Notes: generated from the letters alone by a model not told the origin. Positions 27,230 to 34,644 are shown, counted from the first letter of the stretch. The stretch is DNA of 64,000 nucleotides from Pokkaliibacter sp. MBI-7 (GCF_029846635.1 NZ_JARVTG010000001.1:1890501-1954500); one strand, 5' to 3'. Numbers and translations are program-made.

Positions 27230-27687
27230 TCATTGGGATTTCACCGAGAAGATCGCTTCGATTTCGACCGTCATCCCCAAGGGCAGGGATCCCATGCCAG
27301 CGACTGAGCGGATGTGACAACCCGCGTCACCGAATATTTCAACCAGTAAATCCGAGCACCCGCTCCCTCCGTGCGTGATCCACACAGTCCGCTTCAGCAT
27401 TCACCATGCCAAACACCTTGACGCCTGTTTCCACGCGAGAGATCTCTCCCAGTGCCGCCTTCGCCGCCGATAGCAGTTGCAGAGGCATTGCGTGCCGCCG
27501 CACACCCTTCCTCTCGAGATATCGGCCCGCGGCCGCCCGGTCAGAAACGAACCCTTTGCGTCTCGCGGCCCCTGCCCGGAAAGACAGAGCATGTTTCCGA
27601 CGAGACGTGTCGGACGGTACTGCCCTGCCGGAATCGGGCCGGTGGCAGAACAATATTCAATGATGCGAGCCTTTGCTCGGGCGTCAC
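27230..27687 (-). pseudogene. RidA/YjgF-family gene broken by frameshifts
   Basis: Starting at GTG 27687 (overlapping the phzF stop by four bases, GTGA), consecutive pieces of one RidA protein lie in different frames: TPEQRLASLNIVLPP, then GQYRPTRLVGNMLCLSGQGPRDAKGS, then MPLQLLSAAKAALGEISRVET and VKVFGMVNAEAD, and finally SDLLVEIFGDAG with MGSLPLGMTVEIEAIF, ending at TGA 27230. At least three single-base shifts are needed. Either the gene is decayed or the assembly has indels here; the intact neighbours favour real decay. Confidence 0.85.
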
Positions 27688-28535
27688 GACGGCGCCTCCT
27701 GGGAGGCTCGAATGGATCTGGCTGCGCCGGATACCCGGATGCTTGAACCGCGTTGCGAGGTGATGTCGGCCTGCAGGCGGGATGGAATGCCCATGTCCTC
27801 ACCCTGGCAGATCACGATTGAGCCTTCGTGCGGCCAGCCGATGTCTCGCAGATAACCCGCCAGCGCGGCGGCTGCGGCGCCTGTGGCAGGGTCTTCATAG
27901 ACGCCGCCCAGGGGGAAGGGGTTTCTCGCGTGAAATACTCTTGGCTGCTCGGCGTAGAGCAGACTGAAGGTAAGCACCCCCTGGCGTTGAGCCAGCTTCC
28001 GACCTTCTTCCAGGTCATAGTGCATTGTGCGAAGTGTTTCCCGGTCCTTGAGGGCCAGAATGAGATGATCGCCGCCGCCATGAGCTATCGCCGGCGGTAT
28101 CCGGGGATCCAGCGCACCTCTGTCCAAAGCAAACAGAGCCAGGGCTTCGTTCAATACCGCGTCCGACACCGGGCCGCTGCGTGTCGGCGGTGATTGAAAG
28201 GATGCGCCCCAAGCCGTCTCGGACAAGTATCCCTCGACGGTGATGTCGGCGCGGTTGAGTTTCAGCGTGAAGGAGCCCGCACCCACACGACGCGCCAGAG
28301 CGGCACCGAGTGCTATGGTGGCATGCCCGCAAAAATCGACTTCGACGTCAGGAGCGAAATAGCGTACCCGCCAGCCCCCTTCGACTGGCGTGGCGAAGAC
28401 GGTTTCGGAATAACCCACGTCCTTCGCCAGATTCTGCATCACGGCAGCGTCCGGCATCTCGTCGCAAAGTACGACACCAGCAGGATTGCCGCCCTGTGAT
28501 CCGTTCGAGAAGGCCGAAATGTGTTGGACGATCAT
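27684..28535 (-). CDS. PhzF-family isomerase
   Basis: A 283-aa protein of the PhzF/diaminopimelate-epimerase-like fold. It carries FSNGSQGGNPAGVVL, the catalytic Glu in GYSETVFA, VDFCGHATIALGAAL and the C-terminal EDPATGAAAAALAGYL motif. The family catalyses isomerisations in phenazine and other pathways; no phenazine genes are here, so the substrate is unknown. ATG 28535 follows GGAG at about 7 nt. Confidence 0.92.
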   Translation of the reverse strand: MIVQHISAFSNGSQGGNPAGVVLCDEMPDAAVMQNLAKDVGYSETVFATPVEGGWRVRYFAPDVEVDFCGHATIALGAALARRVGAGSFTLKLNRADITVEGYLSETAWGASFQSPPTRSGPVSDAVLNEALALFALDRGALDPRIPPAIAHGGGDHLILALKDRETLRTMHYDLEEGRKLAQRQGVLTFSLLYAEQPRVFHARNPFPLGGVYEDPATGAAAAALAGYLRDIGWPHEGSIVICQGEDMGIPSRLQADITSQRGSSIRVSGAARSIRASQEAPS

Positions 28536-28595
28536 TTTCCTGCTCCTTTCCATTCTCTCCGATGATTGAGGCTGGCACGCATTCCCGCACCGGGC

Positions 28596-28943
28596 TTAGC
28601 GATCAAGCGGCTCAAAGGACGCGATCAGATCGATTTCGACCAATGCCCCTTCAATCGCAAGCTGGGAAATCACGGTGGAGCGCGTAGGGCGGTGCGTACC
28701 GAAAGCGCGTGCAAAGGCCTGGTCGAATCGCTGGAAATTTCCCGGCTCGGTGAGCCACACGCCTGCCTTTACTACGTTTTCAGGGGATAGGCCGTGCTGG
28801 GCCAACACGGCGAACTGATGTTCGAGAGTCAATGCGGTTTGGGCTTCAATATCTCCCCCGATTTGGCCTTGATCGTCAAATGCGAGTTGGCCCGACAGGA
28901 AAAGCAGTGAACCCGTCCGGATGGCAGGAGAAAGATGTGGCAT
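28596..28943 (-). CDS. RidA-family protein
   Basis: A 115-aa RidA/YjgF-type protein: IRTGSLLFLSGQLAFDDQGQIGGDIEAQTALTLEHQ pattern, VVKAGVWLTEPGNFQRFDQAF, the Arg of HRPTRSTV and LVEIDLIAS at the end. Canonical members hydrolyse reactive enamines/imines (2-aminoacrylate). ATG 28943 gives the usual family length; a longer frame adds 30 atypical residues. It lies 60 bp upstream of phzF. Together with the broken RidA gene this suggests catabolism of an amino-acid-like compound. Confidence 0.88.
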   Translation of the reverse strand: MPHLSPAIRTGSLLFLSGQLAFDDQGQIGGDIEAQTALTLEHQFAVLAQHGLSPENVVKAGVWLTEPGNFQRFDQAFARAFGTHRPTRSTVISQLAIEGALVEIDLIASFEPLDR

Positions 28944-29120
28944 GAGTGAGCATCCTTTTGAGCAAAGCCAGACCCAACGCAACGAAAACCCGCCACGTGT
29001 GGAAAGCCATTTCACCTCTTTGGGCTTTGGCATTATGGCTGTGTGGGCACGTATTTTGGCGCACTCGCGTCAGGTGACACAATCCGTCTCAAATGCAGAT
29101 CAATGCTGCATCAGGTGCAG

Positions 29121-30077
29121 CTATCGTGCAGTCAATTCTCCATCATGTGACCGCTGCTCAGGACCGGACCACGGGATCAAACGAAAGATCTCGGCAATCC
29201 AGGCAACAAAGGCTTCCGTACGCGCGGAAGCGTAGCGACGCGATGGTCGGACGAGGTAGATGCCGCCATCACCATCGAAAGCCCATTGAGGCAGGACACG
29301 AACCAATGTGCCCGCAGCAAGGTCGCGAGCGGGCAGCCATTCGCCGGCGCCCAGAATGCCGATCCCGGCCCGCGCCGCTTCGAGCAATGCCATGCTGTCG
29401 TTGGTCCGCAGCGTTCCACACGTACGAATCATTTCTACACGGCCTCCGTCAGACAGGCGCCAGATGGGAAAGGAGTTGAGGCGCGGATTGCCGAGGCAGT
29501 TATGCGTCAGCAGGTCTGCGGGCTCACGTGGTATGCCGTAGCGCTCGATATAGCTCGGGGAGGCGGTAAGGATACGCCGATGATCGGCGAGCTTGCGCGC
29601 CACGAATCCGCTATCGGGCAGATGGCCGATGCGAATGGCAGCGTCGAATCCTCCCTCCACAAGATCGACGAAGGCGTCGCTGTAATCGACATCAAGTTCC
29701 AATTTCGGGTGCTGTGCCATAAAAAACGGCAATTGGGGCGCAAGCCACAAGCGTCCCATTGTCGCCGGCAACGCCAACTTCAAGCATCCCTGGAGTTCTG
29801 CCGCCGTCTCGGCTGCCTCCTGTTGCGCCTCGTGGATCAGGTCTGTTGCCGCTCTGAATTTGTCGGCCAAACGCTTTCCGACATCGGTCAGTTGCACTTG
29901 CCGTGTCGTCCGCTCAACCAGACGAACGCCCAGGCGCACTTCCAGCGAAGCAATGCGTTTCGAGATGATGGTTGGATGGCGTTCAACCATTTTCCCTGCA
30001 GCGGCGAAGGAATGGGTGGCGGCGAGCGCCAGCAAAGCGGCCATCTCGTCGATATGGCGGTTGTCCAATTTGGTCAT
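29121..30077 (-). CDS. LysR-family regulator
   Basis: A 318-aa LysR-type regulator. The helix-turn-helix (MAALLALAATHSFAAAGKMVERHPTIISKRIASLEVRLGVRL) is at the N-terminus, followed by the VERTTRQVQLTDVG wing and a substrate-binding domain of the CrgA type (GFDAAIRIGHLPDSGFVARKL). ATG 30077 is chosen for the family-typical start. It is encoded on the same strand upstream of the RidA/PhzF/MDR genes and probably controls them. Confidence 0.9.
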   Translation of the reverse strand: MTKLDNRHIDEMAALLALAATHSFAAAGKMVERHPTIISKRIASLEVRLGVRLVERTTRQVQLTDVGKRLADKFRAATDLIHEAQQEAAETAAELQGCLKLALPATMGRLWLAPQLPFFMAQHPKLELDVDYSDAFVDLVEGGFDAAIRIGHLPDSGFVARKLADHRRILTASPSYIERYGIPREPADLLTHNCLGNPRLNSFPIWRLSDGGRVEMIRTCGTLRTNDSMALLEAARAGIGILGAGEWLPARDLAAGTLVRVLPQWAFDGDGGIYLVRPSRRYASARTEAFVAWIAEIFRLIPWSGPEQRSHDGELTAR

Positions 30078-30120
30078 GGGCAAATCCTGACGTCGCAATT
30101 TGATCGAAGGTGTCTGGTGT

Positions 30121-30600
30121 TCACGGCAGCACGGAATGAATGCGCTTGAGGCAGCGCAGTGCGAACGTTGAACGGCTGTGCCGGAGCCCGGGAAGTTTGT
30201 ACAGCTTTTCTCGGAGAAAGCACTCGTAGCCGACGGTGCCGGCAACTGCCACCATGATCAGATAGTCGTACTCTCCGGTGACCAGATAAGCTTCCATCAC
30301 TTCCGGAAGCTCGACCAGCGCTTTGCCAACGCGGCCGAATATCTCGTCGTGGCGCTCCAGCGTGATTTCGATAATCACGATGTCCGGCAGGCCCAGGGTA
30401 TGCTGATCGAGCATGGCAGCTAGCCGCTGATGACCGCGGCCTCCTCAAGGGCTGTGACTCGATTCCAGCACGGCGTCGCCGAAAGGTTGACCTGCTCGGC
30501 CAACTGCTGATTGTTCACTCGGCCATCACTTGCCAGCACCCGCAGTATCTGGCGGTCAATATCGTCCGCCTGCCCGATTTGGTCGTCAAGAGACGAGCGG
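30121..30600 (-). pseudogene. Lrp/AsnC-family regulator, frameshifted
   Basis: The N-terminal half (DDIDRQILRVLASDGRVNNQ, LAEQVNLSATPCWNRVTALEE) is an AsnC helix-turn-helix in one frame ending ISG-stop at 30420. The ligand-binding half (AMLDQHTLGLPDIVIIEITLE...YDYLIMVAVAG) continues in another frame from about 30425. Deleting or adding one base in the codon after ISG would restore the usual 'VI.GY.A.L' sequence, so this is a single-base indel. The 5' end is unclear because it runs into the repeats at 30668-30709. Confidence 0.85.
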
Positions 30601-30667
30601 CCGTGAAAGATTTCAACAGATGCTGTAGGGCAGAACGCAAACACCGGTCTGATGTAACGGTTTCCTC

Positions 30668-30709
30668 TGGTGCAGTTAACTTCTGACAATTGGTGCAATC
30701 ACCTTCTGA
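30668..30709. repeat. Direct repeat at island right edge
   Basis: TGGTGCAGTTAACTTCTGA (30668-30686) and TGGTGCAATCACCTTCTGA (30691-30709) are 19-bp direct repeats with 3 mismatches, 4 bp apart. They sit precisely where similarity to the immunity gene stops, so they probably are one end of an insertion element or the integrated island. Doubled terminal repeats of this type occur at ends of IS21-like elements; no transposase is present and no matching copy is visible at the left edge near 25169. Confidence 0.55.
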
Positions 30710-30789
30710 AATCGACAGCCAGGAAAGAAAGCGGGACATCATAAAACCCCAAAAATTAGCTGCACATTCTCTTCATAGGTGTAGTCCAC
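30700..30789 (-). pseudogene. 5' fragment of fourth immunity gene
   Basis: Beginning at GTG 30789, just after the tail-4 stop, the minus strand reads VDYTYEENVQLIFGVL, matching MHYSFEDYLLLVFGAV of the immunity protein at 31103-31453. After a one-base shift it continues MSRFLSWLSIS, aligned with LSFCFSLLIFS. Similarity ends at the direct repeats. The 3' remainder is found at 25057-25168, 5.5 kb away. Confidence 0.75.
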
Positions 30790-30791
30790 AT

Positions 30792-31050
30792 TTACCATCC
30801 ACTAAATCTGCCCTTGCGATCATAGATATCGGATGCCAAAGCCTGCGGCTTGGTATCTACATATATAAGCAGCAGCAATCCCCAGCACCATCACCCAGCC
30901 CAGGGGTGTGGCGGCCAGGCCAATCGCAATGGCCGCTTCAGTGGCCATTCCCGCGCCAAAGTAGCCACCCACAACACTGGCAGCCAAGCCCGTCGATTGC
31001 ACCGTGGCGGTGCGCATCCCGTCGCCGCCTCTACCGTTTTCGTCAGGCAT
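30792..31050 (-). pseudogene. Orphan effector tail 4, frameshifted
   Basis: ATG 31050 has the strong site GGAGG at 6 nt. The frame reads MPDENGRGGDGMRTATVQST then a glycine-zipper hydrophobic stretch (GLAASVVGGYFGAGMATEAA, IAIGLAATPLGWVMVLG) like the effector C-terminus at 32720. A six-base deletion and then a one-base shift occur near 30860-30850; the native ending SDIYDRKGRFSGW-stop (TAA 30792) is in another frame, so the product is altered at its C-terminus. Confidence 0.8.
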
Positions 31051-31061
31051 GAGCTGCCTCC

Positions 31062-31099
31062 AAAAAACAAGGCCTCTGCCCGAACGAACAGATGCCTTG
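31062..31099 (-). terminator. Terminator after immunity gene 3
   Basis: An imperfect hairpin with outer arms CAAGGC / GCCTTG, followed by TTTTTT on the minus strand and then the GGAGG site of tail 4. It belongs to the terminator series found after each immunity gene. Confidence 0.75.
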
Positions 31100-31102
31100 T
31101 CA

Positions 31103-31453
31103 TTAGTCATCAAAAAAAATCTTCAAAATAGCGACACAGATCATTAGCCCCGCCCCCGACACAACTGTCCATAACGCCAGATACCAGTCTGTCTTGGTAG
31201 CGAGGCGTCGCGTGGCTTCAGCATTGATCAAAGGCATCCGTTCCGCTTTGTAGTGCCACACAATCGCGAAGGCATAATACCCTACTCTGTAGCCTCGCCA
31301 TCCGTCCCAACTCGGTAGCTCCAGCCCCTCCTGCACCATTTTCCGTTCAATTCGCTTCATGCTAAAGCGCGAAAAAATCAGCAATGAGAAGCAGAAGGAC
31401 AACATCACGGCACCAAAGACAAGCAACAGGTAGTCTTCGAATGAGTAGTGCAT
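31103..31453 (-). CDS. Putative T6SS immunity protein 3 (two TM)
   Basis: A 116-aa protein. TM1 (residues about 8-28, LLLVFGAVMLSFCFSLLIF) is followed by a conserved middle (SRFSMKRIERKMVQEGLELP, WDGWRGYRV, INAEATRRLATKTDWYLALW) and TM2 near the C-terminus (VSGAGLMICVAILKIFF). The middle is almost invariant among the three copies here while both TM segments vary, as expected if the TM parts recognise the varying toxin tails. ATG 31462 is an alternative start overlapping the tail-3 stop. Confidence 0.75.
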   Translation of the reverse strand: MHYSFEDYLLLVFGAVMLSFCFSLLIFSRFSMKRIERKMVQEGLELPSWDGWRGYRVGYYAFAIVWHYKAERMPLINAEATRRLATKTDWYLALWTVVSGAGLMICVAILKIFFDD

Positions 31454-31455
31454 AT

Positions 31456-31731
31456 TTACCATCCGCTAAAGATGCCAGTGCGATCATAAATTGATGATGA
31501 CAATTTCTGCCCTGCCCAATCGAAGCCTGCACCAGCAAAGTAAGCAGCAGCAATCCCCACACCCAGTACCAACACCCAGCCCAGCGGGGTAGCGGCTAAG
31601 CCAATCGCAACCGCAGCGTTAGATGCCAACGTTGCTCCCACATATCCTCCCACGACACCAGTGGCCAGTCCGGTGGTTTGCACCGTGGCGGTACGCATCC
31701 CGTCGCCGCCTCTACCGTTTTCGTCAGGCAT
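31456..31731 (-). CDS. Orphan effector tail 3 with own start site
   Basis: A 91-aa open frame. ATG 31731 follows TTTTTTGGAGGCAGCTC, so it has a good ribosome site just behind a terminator. The sequence MPDENGRGGDGMRTATVQTT is followed by a glycine-rich hydrophobic segment (TGVVGGYVGATLASNAAVAI, ATPLGWVLVLGVGIAAAYFAGAG) and SSSIYDRTGIFSGW. It equals the last ~85 residues of the full effector without the LysM-like front. It is likely a silent recombination donor, though translation is possible. The stop codon nearly abuts immunity gene 3. Confidence 0.7.
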   Translation of the reverse strand: MPDENGRGGDGMRTATVQTTGLATGVVGGYVGATLASNAAVAIGLAATPLGWVLVLGVGIAAAYFAGAGFDWAGQKLSSSIYDRTGIFSGW

Positions 31732-31742
31732 GAGCTGCCTCC

Positions 31743-31780
31743 AAAAAACAAGGCATCTGCTCAACCGAACAGATGCCTTG
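31743..31780 (-). terminator. Terminator after immunity gene 2
   Basis: An 11-bp stem CAAGGCATCTG / CAGATGCCTTG followed by TTTTTT on the minus strand. Confidence 0.85.
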
Positions 31781-31783
31781 CCA

Positions 31784-32140
31784 TCACTTATCAATAAAAA
31801 TCCCGAAGATGATAAGGCAGAGCAAAAAACCTCCGCCTGATACAACAGTCCATAACGCCAGATACCAGTCTGTCTTGGTCGCCAGACGGCGTGTGGCTTC
31901 AGCATTGATCAAAGGCATTCTTTCCGCTTTGTAGTGCCACACAATCGCGAAGGCATAGTAAAACACTCTATAACCTCCCCATCCGTCCCACCTCGGTAAC
32001 GCCAGCCCCTCTTGCACCATTCTCCGTTCAATGCGCTTCATGCTAAAACGCGAAAAAATCAGCAATGAGATAAAACAGGACATTGAAATTACCATCGACA
32101 CGATCAGGAATATCCACCCGTAGTACTCACTCATCATCAT
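31784..32140 (-). CDS. Putative T6SS immunity protein 2 (two TM)
   Basis: A 118-aa paralogue of the 32364-32714 protein. TM1 is FLIVSMVISMSCFISLLIF; the conserved loop RIERRMVQEGLALPRWDGWGGYRV and NAEATRRLATKTDWYLALW follow; TM2 is GGGFLLCLIIFGIFIDK. ATG 32140 overlaps the stop of tail 2 (TAATG), indicating translational coupling. Confidence 0.75.
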   Translation of the reverse strand: MMMSEYYGWIFLIVSMVISMSCFISLLIFSRFSMKRIERRMVQEGLALPRWDGWGGYRVFYYAFAIVWHYKAERMPLINAEATRRLATKTDWYLALWTVVSGGGFLLCLIIFGIFIDK

Positions 32141-32310
32141 TACCAGCTATTCAATCTTCGATCATAGATACTGGATGATCCCCATTGACCAATGTGGTCC
32201 CCTAAAGACCCAGCAAAGTACGCAGCAGCAATCCCCACGCCCAGCACCATCACCCAGCCCAGCGGTGTTGCGGCTAAGCCAATCGCAACTGCGGCATTAG
32301 ATGCCAACAC
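32140..32310 (-). pseudogene. Orphan effector tail 2, 5'-truncated
   Basis: From a possible GTG 32310 behind GGGAGGGG the frame gives a 56-residue piece: VLASNAAVAIGLAATPLG, WVMVLGVGIAAAYFAGSLGD and SSSIYDRRLNSW. It lacks the MPDENGRGGDGMRTATVQ front part present in tails 3 and 4, so it is truncated at its 5' end just behind a terminator. Its stop overlaps the immunity-2 start. Confidence 0.7.
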
Positions 32311-32322
32311 TACCCCTCCCAG

Positions 32323-32360
32323 AAAAAACAAGACCTCTGCCCAACCGGGCAGAGGTCTTG
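32323..32360 (-). terminator. Strong terminator after immunity gene 1
   Basis: A perfect 14-bp stem CAAGACCTCTGCCC / GGGCAGAGGTCTTG with a 4-nt loop, then TTTTTT on the minus strand. It should separate the complete effector-immunity unit from the orphan cassettes. Confidence 0.92.
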
Positions 32361-32363
32361 CTA

Positions 32364-32714
32364 TCACTTATCAATAAATATCGCGAAGATAACGCCGCAG
32401 AGTAAAAAAAATACCCCCGACACCCAATACCATAGCGCCAGGTACCAGTCTGTCTTGGTCGCCAGGCGGCGTGTGGCTTCAGCATTGACAAAAGGCATTT
32501 TTTCGGGCTTACGCCGCCACAGAATGCTTGAGGCATAAAAATATACTCGGTAACCGCCCCAACCATCCCATCGCGGTAATTCCAGTCCTTCCTGCACCAT
32601 TTTTCTCTCAATGCGCCTCATGCTAAAGCGCGAGAAAATCAGCATTGATAAGCAGGTAGACATGAAAATTACCATCGACACGATAAGGAAGATGCCCTGA
32701 TAGTGCTCACTCAT
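32364..32714 (-). CDS. Putative T6SS immunity protein 1 (cognate, two TM)
   Basis: A 116-aa protein starting 5 nt after the effector stop. TM1 (residues about 7-27, GIFLIVSMVIFMSTCLSMLIF) and TM2 (about 93-113, YWVSGVFFLLCGVIFAIFI) flank a basic and aromatic loop (RRIERKMVQEGLELPRWDGW, NAEATRRLATKTDW). The position and membrane location fit protection of the inner membrane against the adjacent hydrophobic-tailed effector. No homology to a named immunity family is recognised. Confidence 0.78.
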   Translation of the reverse strand: MSEHYQGIFLIVSMVIFMSTCLSMLIFSRFSMRRIERKMVQEGLELPRWDGWGGYRVYFYASSILWRRKPEKMPFVNAEATRRLATKTDWYLALWYWVSGVFFLLCGVIFAIFIDK

Positions 32715-32719
32715 CGTCT

Positions 32720-33742
32720 TTACCAGCTATTAAAACGGCGGTCATAGATACTGGATGAGGCCCATTGGCCGCCCGTATCAAGAGCCGAAGCTGCAAAGTA
32801 CGCGGCAGCAATCCCCACCCCCAGCACCATCACCCAGCCCAGTGGCGTGGCCGCCAAGCCAATCGCAACCGCAGCGTCAGCGGCCAGTCCTGCACCTAAA
32901 GCTCCTCCTAAAAACCCTAAAGCTAAGCCCGTCGATTGCACCGTGGCGGTGCGCATCCAGTCGCCGCCCTGACGGTATTGGTCCACGACTTTCTTACCTC
33001 GCGCCCCCACTTCCAGCACCAGCATGCTGTTACCCGCGATGTTCGAGGCGCGGGCCAGCCCGCGCAGCAGGGCAATATCCCGCGAGCCGCTGAGGTTCAG
33101 TTTGGTGTCGTCGCGGTGGCTTTTGGCGATGTCAATGCCACGGTCAGCACTGCTCCAGATCGTGCCGCGTCCTTTGACTTTGGCGAAGTGTTTTTCCAGC
33201 GCCACCCTGAACTGTTCATTCAGCCGGCGCCACGCGGCGCGCGTATCGCCTTCAACACGGCGCAGTACGTGCGCAGGCTGCTTGTTCTGGTGGGCCTTGC
33301 GCACGTCCCGCAGGGCCTGTTCATAGGCGGTCACCTGATCCATAAGCACCGTGTTGCGTGCTGCCCAGCCACCCGCTGCGGCGCCGATACCATCACGCCA
33401 GTGCTGGTCACGCCATTCAGCAAGGTGGTGGTTGATCGGTGCCATGCTCTCTTCATAGAAGTCGGCCAGCGCCAGTGTGCCTTCGAGGCCCAGCTGCCTG
33501 ACCAGTTCGGCGATATTGGCCCGCTCGCCGGGGGTGAGGCCGGTCAGTTCATTCAGCTGCGCCAGGCACTGGTGGCCCGGCGCACGAGTCGAGGTGCGCA
33601 CCACATAGGGAGTACCAGGATGAATAACGGCGTTGTGGCGCAAATGAGGGTTGTCTTGCAGAAAGCATTCCCAGGCGTCGGGAGAGGTCAATTCACCGGG
33701 TTTGAGCTGGCGCGTGGCGCCGGCGATACAGCGTTGGCCCAT
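32720..33742 (-). CDS. Putative T6SS effector: LysM-like front, glycine-zipper tail
   Basis: A 340-aa protein downstream of Hcp. Residues about 10-50 resemble a LysM-like fold (RQLKPGELTSPDAWECFLQDNPHL, then VIHPGTPYVV). Residues 60-240 are helical. From GGDWMRTATVQ onward (about 265-325) comes a glycine/alanine zipper with membrane-inserting potential (LGFLGGALGAGLAADAAVAI, GLAATPLGWVMVLGVGIAAA), ending SSIYDRRFNSW. T6SS pore-formers such as Tse4 and Ssp6 are hydrophobic/glycine-rich, so a membrane-depolarising action is inferred. ATG 33742 follows AAGGA. Three partial copies of the tail lie downstream. Confidence 0.72.
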   Translation of the reverse strand: MGQRCIAGATRQLKPGELTSPDAWECFLQDNPHLRHNAVIHPGTPYVVRTSTRAPGHQCLAQLNELTGLTPGERANIAELVRQLGLEGTLALADFYEESMAPINHHLAEWRDQHWRDGIGAAAGGWAARNTVLMDQVTAYEQALRDVRKAHQNKQPAHVLRRVEGDTRAAWRRLNEQFRVALEKHFAKVKGRGTIWSSADRGIDIAKSHRDDTKLNLSGSRDIALLRGLARASNIAGNSMLVLEVGARGKKVVDQYRQGGDWMRTATVQSTGLALGFLGGALGAGLAADAAVAIGLAATPLGWVMVLGVGIAAAYFAASALDTGGQWASSSIYDRRFNSW

Positions 33743-33777
33743 GAGGTTGTCCTTATGCTGACAAGGGCAAAGCCGAT

Positions 33778-33806
33778 AAGAAAAAGGCTCCCGAGGGAGC
33801 CTTTTC
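33778..33806 (-). terminator. Hairpin between hcp and effector gene
   Basis: The stem GGCTCCC / GGGAGCC (2-nt loop) has TTTTTC on the minus side and TTTT on the plus side. It sits in the 87-bp gap between hcp and the effector and probably lowers effector transcription relative to the abundant Hcp. Confidence 0.75.
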
Positions 33807-33829
33807 GCACAGCGTAATCAGTCTCCTGA

Positions 33830-34309
33830 TTACATCTGCTGGCCTTTGAGGCCGCTGTAACCGTAGACCAACGGCGCCATGACGTTGTTGTCGTCGTCGG
33901 TGGGGGTCACGGTCATCATCATTTCGGTGTAAGAAATGCGGATGGTCTCTACGGGACGGTCATCCTGAATGGATACGCTGTAGTGAGAAATCATGGCGTC
34001 GGTCAGTTCGATCTTCATGATTTCTTCGACTTTGTCGCCCTGCTTGGTCATGTGGAAGATCGCACTTTTGGCTTTGCCAATGGTGGATTCCTTGAACAGG
34101 TCGGGAGAGGAGCGGTCCTGGAATTTGGTGATGGTGATGTCACCCAGACGTGCAGCACTGGCTTCACGGTCCATGGCAGTACCGGTATGCGCGGTTACCA
34201 CACGGTCGATAGCCCAGTCCATGGACAGCAGGGTGATCATGTCTTTGAACTGTTCGGCAGAGGTTTCGCCCTTGATGCCTTCGTAGTTCAGGTAGGTATT
34301 ACTTTGCAT
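33830..34309 (-). CDS. hcp: Type VI secretion tube protein Hcp
   Basis: A 159-aa Hcp-family protein: N-terminal YLNYEGIKGETSAEQFKDMITLLSMDW, central GDITITKFQDRSSPDLFKESTIGKAKSA, and a beta-barrel C-terminus (DAMISHYSVSIQDDRPVETIRISYTEMMMTVTP). Hcp hexamers stack into the T6SS inner tube and carry small effectors. ATG 34309 follows AGGAG at 8 nt. No other T6SS structural genes are in the window, so this is a remote hcp-effector module that must use an apparatus encoded elsewhere. Confidence 0.93.
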   Translation of the reverse strand: MQSNTYLNYEGIKGETSAEQFKDMITLLSMDWAIDRVVTAHTGTAMDREASAARLGDITITKFQDRSSPDLFKESTIGKAKSAIFHMTKQGDKVEEIMKIELTDAMISHYSVSIQDDRPVETIRISYTEMMMTVTPTDDDNNVMAPLVYGYSGLKGQQM

Positions 34310-34644
34310 GCTTTTCTCCTAAGCATGGGGGGTTGATAACCGCTCATGGAGCGGGCTTCCTTGTTCGACGGTGGTGTCTTGGCGCTCAGTACAGCCCCAG
34401 CCCCACTCATTATCTCCCCTCGCGAATGCCAGCCACGTTCCCTGTACAGCACGGACCGATGCATTCTCTGTCCGACGGGCAACCTGATCATCCTTGAGGA
34501 TTACCCTCGTCAATGAGGGCCCCTTATGTTGCGGGCCTTACCTTAGTGCATTGAGCATTATTGGTAAACAAATGTTTCTCATCATCCTGTTACAGGCAAC
34601 AATCCAGCGCCCTTAAATACGATATAACTTACTGATCCAGATAA
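34310..34644. other. hcp upstream region
   Basis: About 330 bp without a gene between hcp and the RTX terminator. It must hold the hcp promoter; I could not identify a clear sigma-54 (-24/-12) or sigma-70 box by eye. Confidence 0.4.

Noticed and set aside
27401..27802. Open frames covering the RidA remnant as separate genes
   Set aside because: Each contains only one slice of a RidA protein; together they are one frameshifted gene.
32720..33742. Effector as an Rhs or VgrG protein
   Set aside because: No YD repeats, no VgrG spike or PAAR motif; only a LysM-like front and a hydrophobic tail are visible.
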